From Acidobacteriota bacterium (lineage in GTDB: Bacteria > Acidobacteriota > Thermoanaerobaculia > Multivoradales > JAHEKO01), in the NCBI GenBank assembly GCA_006227875.1, contig SBFI01000416.1, forward strand, positions 1 to 20,178: DNA of 20,178 nt, given 5' to 3'. Position 1 is the first letter of the stretch. Every line of letters begins with the position of its first letter. The notes under the pieces are model-generated. The model worked only from the letters and a program-made list of their open reading frames with translations. It made no database searches and was not told the origin of the DNA. Shown piece by piece: positions 7,393 through 14,518 of the stretch. A program made the translations under genes and the position numbers.

Positions 7393-7398
7393 ATTGTA
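7393..7398 (-). promoter_or_regulatory. Putative -10 box for the DUF971-cyclophilin operon
   Basis: On the minus strand the hexamer TACAAT reads from 7398 to 7393, 9 bases before the proposed GTG start at 7383. There is no Shine-Dalgarno in the bases between, so the transcript could be leaderless or have a leader of only a few bases. A -35 element is not clear. Confidence 0.35.
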
Positions 7399-7563
7399 GC
7401 AGCCCGTGGTAAGAGTACCGTGGTAGCATCCGGCAACGCTTTGGCAACAGATTAGACTCCCTGACATCTCCTTTGTCTACGGGAGATAGGACCCGCGGTG
7501 TTACGAGCATCATAGACAGTCCCACGCCTGATCTCGCCTAATGCCGCCAGAGCCCTTTGTCAC

Positions 7564-7588
7564 CAGCTGCAGTGCGGCCGCGCAGCTG
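7564..7588. promoter_or_regulatory. Inverted repeat upstream of the PII-like gene
   Basis: CAGCTGC at 7564-7570 is repeated in inverted form as GCAGCTG at 7582-7588, separated by 11 bases. The repeat lies about 30 bases before the PII-like gene in the 234-base divergent spacer shared with the DUF971 gene. The symmetry and half-site spacing would suit a dimeric transcription factor, or a hairpin in the leader RNA. There is no direct evidence for either. Confidence 0.35.
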
Positions 7589-7617
7589 CAAGCCTCCTTC
7601 GACCATCCAATGACTCC

Positions 7618-8013
7618 ATGAAACCGACAAAGAGCCAAGACAACGCAGCCGGTCGATCGAGCAACGGCTCGGGTCACCTGCTGATTTGCGTCATCAGCAG
7701 TACGTCGAAGGTCAACGAGATCGTCAGCGGGTTTGCGGGTATCGGCGTGACCGGTGCCACGGTCATCGACAGTCACGGTATGGCAGAGATTGCCGCCGAT
7801 CAAGTACCGGTGTTTGCCGGCTTCCGACAGCTGGTGCAGGGAGAACGACGGGCCAACCGCACGATCTTCTCGGTCATCGACGATGACGACACTCTGGAGC
7901 AGGCGATGAAACTGGTCGAGGAGTCCTGCGGCGACCTGGACGAGCCCGCCACCGGCATCATGTTCGTGGTGCCAGTCTCCAGGGTAAAGGGAATGGCACT
8001 TCCGGTGGCGTAG
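7618..8013 (+). CDS. PII-like signalling protein linked to antiporters
   Basis: The 131-residue product resembles the PII superfamily (GlnB/GlnK fold), small trimeric proteins that bind nucleotides and control transporters or enzymes. After a polar N-terminal stretch (1-18) come the first strand HLLICVISS, the helix KVNEIVSGFAGIG, and VTGATVIDSHG at about 43-54, which matches the GVTGMTV motif of classical PII. The T-loop region (about 55-80) is short and lacks the usual Tyr uridylylation site. It is followed by TIFSVIDDDDTLEQAMKLVEE and GDLDEPATGIMFVVPV, equivalent to the GKIGDGKIFVSPV end. The gene lies 18 bases before two cation:proton antiporter genes, so it probably regulates them, although target and ligand are unknown. 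No clear Shine-Dalgarno precedes the ATG, so the start is somewhat uncertain. Confidence 0.72.
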   Translation: MKPTKSQDNAAGRSSNGSGHLLICVISSTSKVNEIVSGFAGIGVTGATVIDSHGMAEIAADQVPVFAGFRQLVQGERRANRTIFSVIDDDDTLEQAMKLVEESCGDLDEPATGIMFVVPVSRVKGMALPVA

Positions 8014-8031
8014 ATCGCCGCCGCGGGGCTG

Positions 8032-9264
8032 ATGCAGACGCTTATCGTCGTCGGCCTGATTTTTTGCATCAGCTATCTGTTTACGCGGCCGATCTTCGGC
8101 TCCCATCTCTCACTTCTCGGTTTTCGCTACCTCTTTTTCTCCGGCGCCGAGTTTCTGTTGGTCGGATACCTGATCGGGCCACACGGTCTCGAGCTGGTTC
8201 CGGCACCCATTGTCGCTTCGCTGGACCCCATTCTCCACCTGGCTCTGGGTTGGGCCGGCCTCATGTTCGGGCTCCAGTTCAAGTGGAAGAGCGTCCGACT
8301 CTATCCGGTGGGGCGCTACGCGTGGAGCTTTGCGCAAGCCCTCACCGCCACGGCCCTCGTCGGCCTCGGCGTCTGGCTCCTCTTCCCCCTGCTCTTCCCG
8401 GGATCGAGCTCGGCGGCGGCGCTGCGGGCGGCGGCCATCATCGGTATCTGCGCCGGACCGACCGCACCCAGCAGCATCCACTACTTTTCGCGGGTCTTTG
8501 GCATCAAGGGACGGGTGATTCGACTTCTCAAGTTCGTCGTCGGGGTCGACGGCATTCCGGCGGTCATCCTGCTGGGGTTGTTCTCCGTCTTCCTGCGTCC
8601 GGCGGGTCTGAGATTGGGAGAGGGGTTGGCCGAGTGGAAATGGTTGGTGGTGGCTACCGCCCTGGGTGTGCTTCTCGGTGCGCTGCTGACCGCTCTTATC
8701 GAGCTCGAGTTCAGCCGCGCCGAATTGCTGCTTTTTGTTCTCGGTGCGGTTGGGCTGGCTTCCGGTCTGGCCCAGGCTCTCAACCTGTCGGCCGTCTATC
8801 TGACCTTCCTCATGGGTGTAACTACCGCCAACACCGCCTGGCACTGCGAAGAGGTCCACAAGGTCGCGGCCTACGGCGAGAAACCCCTCTACCTCACATT
8901 TCTCGTCCTGGCCGGTACGCTGCTCGTCTTCGACGACCTGCGGGTGCTCGCGCTGGTGGTGACTCTGGTGGTGCTGCGAGCCGCGGGAAAGCTTCTTGGT
9001 AACTCAGTCTGGCCCACGGTCTCCTCGGAGCCCGAGGTAGAGAGCCCGTTTATGGGCCTCGCCCTGCTGTCACAAGGGGCCTTTTCCATCGTGCTGGCCG
9101 TCGATTTCTACTTCTTGCTCGAACCCGATCCGGACCATGGGGTCTGGGCCGGGACGATTACAACGGCCGTGCTCGTGGGCGTGCTGGTCAACGAGGTCTT
9201 GAGCCCGCTGTTCATCCGTCGCCTCATCCCGGGTCCCGACAACGCTCGAGAGGAGACGAGTTGA
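8032..9264 (+). CDS. CPA2-type cation:proton antiporter (first of pair)
   Basis: This is a 410-residue polytopic inner-membrane protein with about a dozen hydrophobic helices, resembling the membrane domain of Kef/NhaP-like monovalent cation:proton antiporters (CPA2). It has no C-terminal TrkA-N or TrkA-C nucleotide-binding domain. The core segment reads GICAGPTAPSSIHYFSRVF, followed by VVGVDGIPAVILLG, where the aspartate corresponds in position to the one following the unwound helix in this superfamily. The GPTAPSS motif is unusual compared with the TANSPAS motif of its partner. The ATG at 8032 has only a weak GGGG upstream and probably relies on coupling to the PII-like gene. Its stop overlaps the start of the next antiporter gene as TTGA. 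The transported ion (K+ or Na+) cannot be told from sequence. Confidence 0.82.
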   Translation: MQTLIVVGLIFCISYLFTRPIFGSHLSLLGFRYLFFSGAEFLLVGYLIGPHGLELVPAPIVASLDPILHLALGWAGLMFGLQFKWKSVRLYPVGRYAWSFAQALTATALVGLGVWLLFPLLFPGSSSAAALRAAAIIGICAGPTAPSSIHYFSRVFGIKGRVIRLLKFVVGVDGIPAVILLGLFSVFLRPAGLRLGEGLAEWKWLVVATALGVLLGALLTALIELEFSRAELLLFVLGAVGLASGLAQALNLSAVYLTFLMGVTTANTAWHCEEVHKVAAYGEKPLYLTFLVLAGTLLVFDDLRVLALVVTLVVLRAAGKLLGNSVWPTVSSEPEVESPFMGLALLSQGAFSIVLAVDFYFLLEPDPDHGVWAGTITTAVLVGVLVNEVLSPLFIRRLIPGPDNAREETS

Positions 9265-10622
9265 TCGGTCTGGCGCGCAAGATCATCACCTTTGCCGTGC
9301 TGCTGGGGGTGGTGTGGTTGGTGGAGGTGCTGCGAACCGACCCGCTCACCGAGGCGCCGTTCCCGGGTCTGGTCACACTCGTGCTCGGCTTTATCCTGCT
9401 TGCCGGGCATATCTTCGCGCGGCTGCTATCACCGCTCGGTCTGCCGCTCATTACCGGCTATATGCTCGCCGGGGTGATCTTTGGACCCCAGCTCCTCGGC
9501 TTTGTGAGCTCGGAGGTCAAAGACAGTCTCTACACCATCAACGAGATCGCGCTCGGCTTGATCGCCCTGGGGGCGGGAGGTGAGCTGGCTTTATCAAGGC
9601 TCAAGCCGCAACTCAGAGCCATCGGCTGGGTCACCCTGCTCCAGACCGGGCTGGTCTTCTGCGGCACCGCCGCCGGGGTGGCGCTGTTCTACATCGCTGC
9701 CGGCGCTCTCGGTCTCCAGCCCACCCACCTTGCGGCGGGTCTCACGTCCTTCGAGCTCGTCACGGCGGCGCTCATCCTGGCGCTTGTCGCCACCGCCAAC
9801 TCGCCGGCCTCAACCGTCGCGGTCATCGACGAGGAGCGGGCGCGGGGGCCCTTGGCCACCCTTGGCCTCGGGGTCACGGTGCTCAAGGACGTGGTGGTGA
9901 TCATCTTGATGGCGGTAACACTCTCGGTGACCGCCAACCTGATGGACCCGCAAGAAAGCTTCGCGGGCACGCTGGTGTTGGCCATTCTCTTCGAGCTGGC
10001 GGTGAGCATCGGGCTGGGGGCTCTGTTGGGTGGCCTGCTCATCGCCTACCTCGCCCGGATCAACCGCGAGGTCGGACTCTTCCTGCTGGTCGTCGTGCTC
10101 CTCACCATCGAAGCCGGAAGTCTCATCGAGAGCCAGCTCCGCTTCCACCTGCACTTTCTGGTGGTCTGTGTCATGGCCGGGTTTGTCGTCGAGAACGTGT
10201 CGGAACGGGGGGACCACTTGATCCGTGAGCTCAAGAAGTCGAGTCTCCCCGTCTATGTGATCTTCTTCACCCTTACCGGTGTGGGTGTCGACCTCGATGC
10301 CGTTGCCCTGCTTTGGCCGTTGGCCCTCGGCTTTGCGGTGTGGAGAGCGCTGCTGCTCTTTGCCTCCACCTGGGCAGGCTCCCGGGTAGCGGGTGAGCCG
10401 CCGATCATCCGTAGGTCGGGCTGGACACCCTTCATCACCCAGGCCGGTGTCAGTCTCGGCCTGGCCGAACTGGTGGCGGCGAGCTATCCCGGCCTCGGCA
10501 CCAAAATAAGAACTCTGGTGCTGGCGGTCGTCGCCCTCAACCAGCTTGTCGGTCCGGTGCTCTTCAAGTGGAGCCTGAGAGGCGCCGGCGAGAGCGGCAA
10601 GGCAGACGTCAATGGTGCCTAG
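9261..10622 (+). CDS. CPA2-type cation:proton antiporter (second of pair)
   Basis: This 453-residue polytopic membrane protein belongs to the same Kef/CPA2 antiporter superfamily but is clearly different from its upstream partner. It starts with an extra hydrophobic segment, and then shows GLPLITGYMLAGVIFGP, a classic CPA2 helix. The core LALVATANSPASTVAVIDE is followed by TVLKDVVVIILMAV with the conserved aspartate. Late helices include FFTLTGVGVDLD and TQAGVSLGLAELVAASYP. No cytoplasmic RCK or TrkA domain follows. The start is a TTG at 9261 overlapping the previous stop (TTGA), preceded by GAGAGGAGA at 9247-9255, so it is translationally coupled. The protein could act as a homodimer, or pair with the first antiporter as a heterodimer. 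A long hairpin follows the stop. Confidence 0.85.
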   Translation: MIGLARKIITFAVLLGVVWLVEVLRTDPLTEAPFPGLVTLVLGFILLAGHIFARLLSPLGLPLITGYMLAGVIFGPQLLGFVSSEVKDSLYTINEIALGLIALGAGGELALSRLKPQLRAIGWVTLLQTGLVFCGTAAGVALFYIAAGALGLQPTHLAAGLTSFELVTAALILALVATANSPASTVAVIDEERARGPLATLGLGVTVLKDVVVIILMAVTLSVTANLMDPQESFAGTLVLAILFELAVSIGLGALLGGLLIAYLARINREVGLFLLVVVLLTIEAGSLIESQLRFHLHFLVVCVMAGFVVENVSERGDHLIRELKKSSLPVYVIFFTLTGVGVDLDAVALLWPLALGFAVWRALLLFASTWAGSRVAGEPPIIRRSGWTPFITQAGVSLGLAELVAASYPGLGTKIRTLVLAVVALNQLVGPVLFKWSLRGAGESGKADVNGA

Positions 10623-10637
10623 CACACCGACTCGAAG

Positions 10638-10683
10638 CGGCCGGCCCGACCACGCGCCTTCGGCGCGCGGTGCCCGCCGGCCG
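10638..10683. terminator. Long GC-rich hairpin between convergent genes
   Basis: CGGCCGGC (10638-10645) pairs with GCCGGCCG (10676-10683). Inside it ACC (10649-10651) pairs with GGT (10669-10671), and CGCGCC (10653-10658) pairs with GGCGCG (10662-10667) around a TTC loop. The structure lies between the convergent antiporter and yidD genes and could end transcription from both sides. It has no T-run on either strand, so it is not a canonical intrinsic terminator. Confidence 0.4.
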
Positions 10684-10699
10684 AATGCGTGATGCGCTC

Positions 10700-11020
10700 C
10701 TACGGCGGATCCACAGTACCGGCACCTGTCCAGGGCCCACAGCGAATTACCCGCCAGGCCCCACGCCAGGCTCCGACCATGGCACCATGCTTCTCGATCG
10801 AGGCGGCGGCGTAGCGGCTACAGCTGGGCTCGAAGCGACATCTCACTCCGGCCCGACCCAGAGCGGGGGACAGGAAGCGCTGATAGGAGTGGATCCCCCC
10901 GAGAAGCAGGCGCGCCGACCACTGATCGAGCGGTGGTCGGGTGAGATCCCAGACCAGGAGCGCAAACAGGCTCACCACCACCAAGATAAGAACGAGCAGC
11001 TTGCGACCGATCATGGGCAT
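10700..11020 (-). CDS. yidD: Membrane protein insertion efficiency factor YidD
   Basis: YidD is a small membrane-associated protein that assists YidC-dependent insertion of inner-membrane proteins. The 106-residue product carries the signature from about residue 43: SYQRFLSPALG, CRFEPSCSRYAAASIEKHG and RVIRCGPWTGAG, including the conserved cysteines. It differs from the standard short form (about 70-85 residues) by a clear N-terminal transmembrane segment, LLVLILVVVSLFALLVWDL. The ATG at 11020 and another two codons later are both possible starts. It ends a run of small membrane-protein genes, 55 bases after the DUF2752 gene. The usual rnpA, yidC and rpmH neighbours are absent. Confidence 0.92.
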   Translation of the reverse strand: MPMIGRKLLVLILVVVSLFALLVWDLTRPPLDQWSARLLLGGIHSYQRFLSPALGRAGVRCRFEPSCSRYAAASIEKHGAMVGAWRGAWRVIRCGPWTGAGTVDPP

Positions 11021-11075
11021 GAGTCAGGGGAGAGCCAAAATGGCCCTCCTCGATCGGGGTACAGCTACACCTCGA

Positions 11076-11486
11076 TCAGATACCGGCTACGACCAGATAG
11101 ACCCAATTCGCCAGGATGACCAGAACCAGCGCGAGGCGAATCGGCATCGACAGCCGCCAGGAGGGCTCGCGCAGTGGTGTCCCGATCAGGGCGAGAACAC
11201 CGGCGACGAGGCCGCCGGCCACCAGGGTCAGCCAACCCGCCGCGGCCAGCGGATTGAGCGTAACGGCTGTCCACAGGTCGAGCCGGCTCAAGGCCAGGGC
11301 GGCCCGTGTCGAGCCACAGGTCAGACAGGGGAGCCCAAGGATCGATCTGAATGGACAGGCGGGAACCGAGGCAGCCAGGCGGGTGGCCAGCGGCGTCAGG
11401 GCGACAAGCCCCGTTGCCACCGCCCCCCACAGGAAACCCAGCTGCCGGTTCGGATCCTGCCGGCTGATCCGGACTTGATTCTCCAT
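11076..11486 (-). CDS. DUF2752 family membrane protein
   Basis: This 136-residue protein matches the DUF2752 family of small bacterial membrane proteins with no established function. The family signature is clear: CPFRSILGLPCLTCGSTRA at about 43-61, with paired cysteines, followed by ALSRLDLWTAVTLNPLA. Hydrophobic segments lie at about residues 18-38, 72-100 and 116-135, giving about three membrane helices. The ATG at 11486 is preceded closely by AGAGG. It sits 46 bases downstream of the Yip1 gene and 55 bases upstream of yidD on the same strand, so these genes probably form one operon of membrane proteins. Confidence 0.82.
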   Translation of the reverse strand: MENQVRISRQDPNRQLGFLWGAVATGLVALTPLATRLAASVPACPFRSILGLPCLTCGSTRAALALSRLDLWTAVTLNPLAAAGWLTLVAGGLVAGVLALIGTPLREPSWRLSMPIRLALVLVILANWVYLVVAGI

Positions 11487-11532
11487 CGACCTCTAGAATC
11501 GGGCCCTTGCGCTTGGATTCCTCGCGCCCGCT

Positions 11533-12249
11533 CTAACCCCCCTGGGCGCCGAACATGGCCGCCAGGCTGGCCGCCATCATGGCACCAAAGATCATCAAAC
11601 AGACACAACAGACCGCGATCGGTATGAGAACCGCCGCAGTGGCCTTGCCCTGGGTGGTTCGGTGAAGATCGGTCAAGCCGATGACACCGAGGATGATGGA
11701 CCAGACGGTGACGATCAGACCTCCGGCGATCGGAATGATGTGGGCAAACTGCGCCACCGCCGCGTATGAGATCACCCGGAAGGTGCCTTCGAAACCGCTC
11801 TGCGACTCGTTGAGCCCGCCGACCAGCATCAGACACAGATGCACGATGCCGCTCCAGATAAACATGGTGGCGGCCACGAAAATGGGCGCAATGATGATGC
11901 TGCCCAAGAACGCACCAATCGATGTCGCAGCCATGGCACCCATCTGCTCGCCCATCTCACCTGGGAACATCGAGAAGAGGGAAGCATTGAAGAGCATGCC
12001 CCAGAGCTGGCTGATGACGACCCCGATCCATCCAACCAGGACGGCGAAGATCAGCGGGCTGGCGTAGTCCCCCGATCTCTTGGTCTGGGCGTAAGCCTCG
12101 GCAGGAGAAGTGACAAAGAGCTTGACCGCTTCGATAAAAGCACTGCCGAAGCCCAAGGCATCTCGCCTCTCCCAGGGGTTTCCTTGCGGTCCGGTCGGGG
12201 GTGTCGGCGGCGGCGGAGCCGTTGGTTGCATGGCGCCGGGATCTGTCAT
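11533..12249 (-). CDS. Yip1-domain membrane protein
   Basis: This 238-residue protein resembles Yip1-domain proteins, polytopic membrane proteins of unknown function in bacteria. The N-terminus (1-30) is Pro-rich and disordered, ending in NPWERRD. It is followed by GFGSAFIEAVKLFVTSPAEAY, a typical amphipathic entry to the domain, and about five membrane segments between residues 63 and 232. Conserved-looking stretches include SGIVHLCLMLVGG and SYAAVAQFAHIIPIAGG. The start is the ATG at 12249, which has an excellent AAGGAGGGAG directly upstream; the longer open frame reading back to 12510 overlaps the DUF4870 gene and is rejected. It lies 38 bases after that gene. Confidence 0.82.
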   Translation of the reverse strand: MTDPGAMQPTAPPPPTPPTGPQGNPWERRDALGFGSAFIEAVKLFVTSPAEAYAQTKRSGDYASPLIFAVLVGWIGVVISQLWGMLFNASLFSMFPGEMGEQMGAMAATSIGAFLGSIIIAPIFVAATMFIWSGIVHLCLMLVGGLNESQSGFEGTFRVISYAAVAQFAHIIPIAGGLIVTVWSIILGVIGLTDLHRTTQGKATAAVLIPIAVCCVCLMIFGAMMAASLAAMFGAQGG

Positions 12250-12287
12250 TCTCCCTCCTTTCTCCGTTTGTTCATTTCGATTTCGAA

Positions 12288-12695
12288 TCAGAAGCGATCG
12301 GCGTACTGGCTGATGCCGGGTATCAGGAACTTCTCGCCATTGATTCCCTTGACGATGCAGATGATGTGCACCACGATAACGGCCACCGAGAGTGCCAGCC
12401 AGACGGGCACCAGGATGCAGCCGAGTATGGGCACCATTCCGAGAACCGCCAGAATCACCCAGAGAATGAGCTCGGCGCCAAAGAGGACCAGGCCGTGCTT
12501 GGCGTGCCACTGGACCTCCGCGTCATCCTTGTCCAGCAGCAGGGGTATCAGCGCCAGCACCCAGAGATAAGAGAGGACGATCATGATCCCCCGGTTGCTA
12601 TCGGGGCTTCCGGGCGCTGGCGGACTCGGTGGTGTGGGTGGCTGGGACGGTGTCGGTGGCTCGGGCGGTGTCGGCGGAGTTTCGTTCTCACTCAT
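12288..12695 (-). CDS. DUF4870 (Tic20-like) membrane protein with Pro-rich N-terminus
   Basis: This 135-residue protein matches the DUF4870 group of small Tic20-like membrane proteins of unknown function. Residues 1-35 are a low-complexity Pro/Ser/Thr tail. The membrane domain follows with IMIVLSYLWVLALIPLLL, then DAEVQWHAKHGLVLFGAE, a hallmark segment with a charged turn and conserved His, then a hydrophobic hairpin, and ends at IVKGINGEKFLIPGISQYA. There are three membrane helices in all. GGAGGAGAG lies a suitable distance before the ATG at 12695. The similar Pro-rich N-termini of this protein and the adjacent Yip1 protein suggest that they interact or share a cytosolic role; that is an inference. 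Confidence 0.83.
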   Translation of the reverse strand: MSENETPPTPPEPPTPSQPPTPPSPPAPGSPDSNRGIMIVLSYLWVLALIPLLLDKDDAEVQWHAKHGLVLFGAELILWVILAVLGMVPILGCILVPVWLALSVAVIVVHIICIVKGINGEKFLIPGISQYADRF

Positions 12696-12756
12696 GGCGA
12701 TTTCTCTCCTCCATCGATGGAATGGATGGACTTGCGTCTAACTTGACCGATTTCGA

Positions 12757-13371
12757 TCAGTCTACACCCGGCCCCGATCGGCGGTCCACTGCGATGCCGA
12801 GATCTGCCAGAGCCGCCTTTAGTTCCTCGGCCCCTACCGTCTGCACATCGAGGGTCATCGCCACCTGCTCACCGTAGTCCGCGGTGACCAGCGTCACCTG
12901 CGGCGGGTGGATCAGGCGCTTGACGGCACCGACCTGATGATAGGGAAACGCGACCTCGAGCCTCACTACCGGTGCTCTCTCTTCGAGCCGAGCAACGCTC
13001 AAAACCTCGCCCGTGGTGTTTGCATAGGCCCTCGACAGCCCTCCACGCCCCAGCTTGGTGCCGCCAAACCAGCGCACGACCACTACCACCGCATCCGAGA
13101 CGCCGGCGCCCCTGAGGGCCCGGAGAATGGGCTCACCCGCCGTGCCGGTGGGCTCCTTGGCGTCCGAATGGCGCTCGCGCGCCGGGCTCCCCAGTCGCCA
13201 CGCCCAACAGTGGTGGCTCGCCGTCGGATGCTGCTTGGCCATGATCTCGATCTCCGCCAGCGCCGAGGTCTCGTCGACGACGGGCAGAATGATGGCCCGA
13301 AAACGGGAACCCTTCTCCCGCAGCTCGGCCCGGGCTTGCTCGACCGGCGCCAGATAGGGCTCGATAATCAA
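12757..13371 (-). CDS. yigZ: IMPACT/YigZ (UPF0029) family protein
   Basis: This is a YigZ-type member of the IMPACT family, whose bacterial members are of unclear function but are often linked to translation. The 204-residue product has the N-terminal UPF0029 domain with GSRFRAIILPV near residue 21, HPTASHHCWAWRLG, AKEPTGTAGEPILRALRG and VVVVVRWFGGTKLGRGGL, a near-diagnostic series. A smaller ferredoxin-like C-terminal domain (about 130-204) follows. I chose the TTG at 13371, preceded by AAAGGGA, because longer frames overlap the bshA gene. The TTG is 22 bases after the bshA stop, so the gene probably belongs to the bacillithiol transcript. Confidence 0.88.
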   Translation of the reverse strand: MIIEPYLAPVEQARAELREKGSRFRAIILPVVDETSALAEIEIMAKQHPTASHHCWAWRLGSPARERHSDAKEPTGTAGEPILRALRGAGVSDAVVVVVRWFGGTKLGRGGLSRAYANTTGEVLSVARLEERAPVVRLEVAFPYHQVGAVKRLIHPPQVTLVTADYGEQVAMTLDVQTVGAEELKAALADLGIAVDRRSGPGVD

Positions 13372-13393
13372 ATTGTCCCTTTGTCTCCGCGCT

Positions 13394-14518
13394 TCAATCG
13401 AGATCGAGGGCCCGGCGGTAGACACGACGGTATTTTTCGACGATGGTCTGCTGATCGAACTGATCGACGACCCAGCGGCGCCCGGCGCGACCAAAGCGCC
13501 TTCTCATGTCGTCATCACCGAGCAGCTCGAGCGCCGCCTTCGCCATCGCCTCGACATCCCCCACCGGCAAGAGAAAGCCGTTCTCGCCGTGACGCACGAC
13601 CTCCGGTAGTCCGCCGACGGCGGTGGCGATCACCGGTACCTCGCACGACAGGGCCTCCAGCGCCGCCAACCCGAAGGACTCGGTCTCCGATGGCAGGAGA
13701 AACAGATCGGCCCCCACCAGCACCTCCTCCACCAGAGGAAGATTGCCGATAAAGGTGATGGCGTGACAGATGCCGCTGTCGCGACAGTGTTGCTCTACTT
13801 TCGGCCGCTCCGGCCCGTCCCCCACCAACAGCAGCCTCGAGGGTACTTCGCGATGGACCCGGTGAAAAATCTCGACCACATCCAGCACCCTCTTGACCGG
13901 TCGAAAATTCGAGATGTGAACGAGGAGCTTTTCCTCGGGTGTACCCCAGCGTCTGGCCCCGTTCTGCGCCTTGGCCAGCTCGAAACGATCAGGATCGATG
14001 AAGTTGGGGACCACCTCGATGGGGGTGCCGATTCCGAGTTGTTTCTGCGTCGCCTCTCGCAGCGCCGCTGAGACCGCGGTGACCTCGTCGCTGCGCACGA
14101 TGCCAAAGCGAGTGGTTTCCAGATAGTTGGGGTCGTTGCCCACCAGGGTTATGTCGGTGCCGTGCAGCGTGGTGACCACCTTGAGCGGCTGGGGTTGGAG
14201 CATCTCACGCGCCAGGACCGCCGACACCGCATTGGGGACGGCGTAGTGGACATGAATCAGGTCGAGCCGTTGGTGACGAGCCACCTCCACTATCTGGGTA
14301 GCCAATGCCAACGAGTAGGGTGGGTACTCGAACAGCGGGTAGTGGGGTACAACCACCTCATGGTAGAAGAGGTTGGCATTGATAAACGACAGTCTGGACG
14401 GCAGCGCATAGCTGATGACATGCACCTCGTCGCCACCGCTGGCCAGCGCCATGGCCAATTCGGTGGCCACGATGCCCGACCCGCCAAAGGTGGGGTAGCA
14501 GCTGATGCCGATCTTCAT
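13394..14518 (-). CDS. bshA: N-acetyl-alpha-D-glucosaminyl L-malate synthase BshA
   Basis: BshA is the GT4 glycosyltransferase that joins UDP-GlcNAc to L-malate, the first step of bacillithiol synthesis. The 374-residue product starts with KIGISCYPTFGGSGIVATEL and carries the BshA-typical PHYPLFEYPPYSLALA, HVHYAVPNAVSA and TTLHGTDITLVG motifs. VVPNFIDPDRFE precedes the C-terminal Rossmann domain, and the catalytic EX7E motif is seen in PSETESFGLAALEAL. This pattern separates it from generic GT4 enzymes. The ATG at 14518 overlaps the bshB1 stop by four bases (ATGA), so the two are coupled. Confidence 0.94.
   Translation of the reverse strand: MKIGISCYPTFGGSGIVATELAMALASGGDEVHVISYALPSRLSFINANLFYHEVVVPHYPLFEYPPYSLALATQIVEVARHQRLDLIHVHYAVPNAVSAVLAREMLQPQPLKVVTTLHGTDITLVGNDPNYLETTRFGIVRSDEVTAVSAALREATQKQLGIGTPIEVVPNFIDPDRFELAKAQNGARRWGTPEEKLLVHISNFRPVKRVLDVVEIFHRVHREVPSRLLLVGDGPERPKVEQHCRDSGICHAITFIGNLPLVEEVLVGADLFLLPSETESFGLAALEALSCEVPVIATAVGGLPEVVRHGENGFLLPVGDVEAMAKAALELLGDDDMRRRFGRAGRRWVVDQFDQQTIVEKYRRVYRRALDLD

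Noticed and set aside
8110..8859. Minus-strand open frame opposite the first antiporter
   Set aside because: Its Gln/Glu/Asp-rich translation is the expected complement of a hydrophobic membrane protein gene.
184..10683. AGCGGCCGGC shared by the hairpins at 184 and 10638
   Set aside because: Ten shared bases of pure GC-rich sequence in a high-GC genome, with diverging flanks, are not enough to claim a repeat family.
11250..12570. Plus-strand open frames opposite the DUF2752, Yip1 and DUF4870 genes
   Set aside because: The minus-strand genes have Shine-Dalgarno sequences, membrane helices and family motifs; the plus-strand translations have none.
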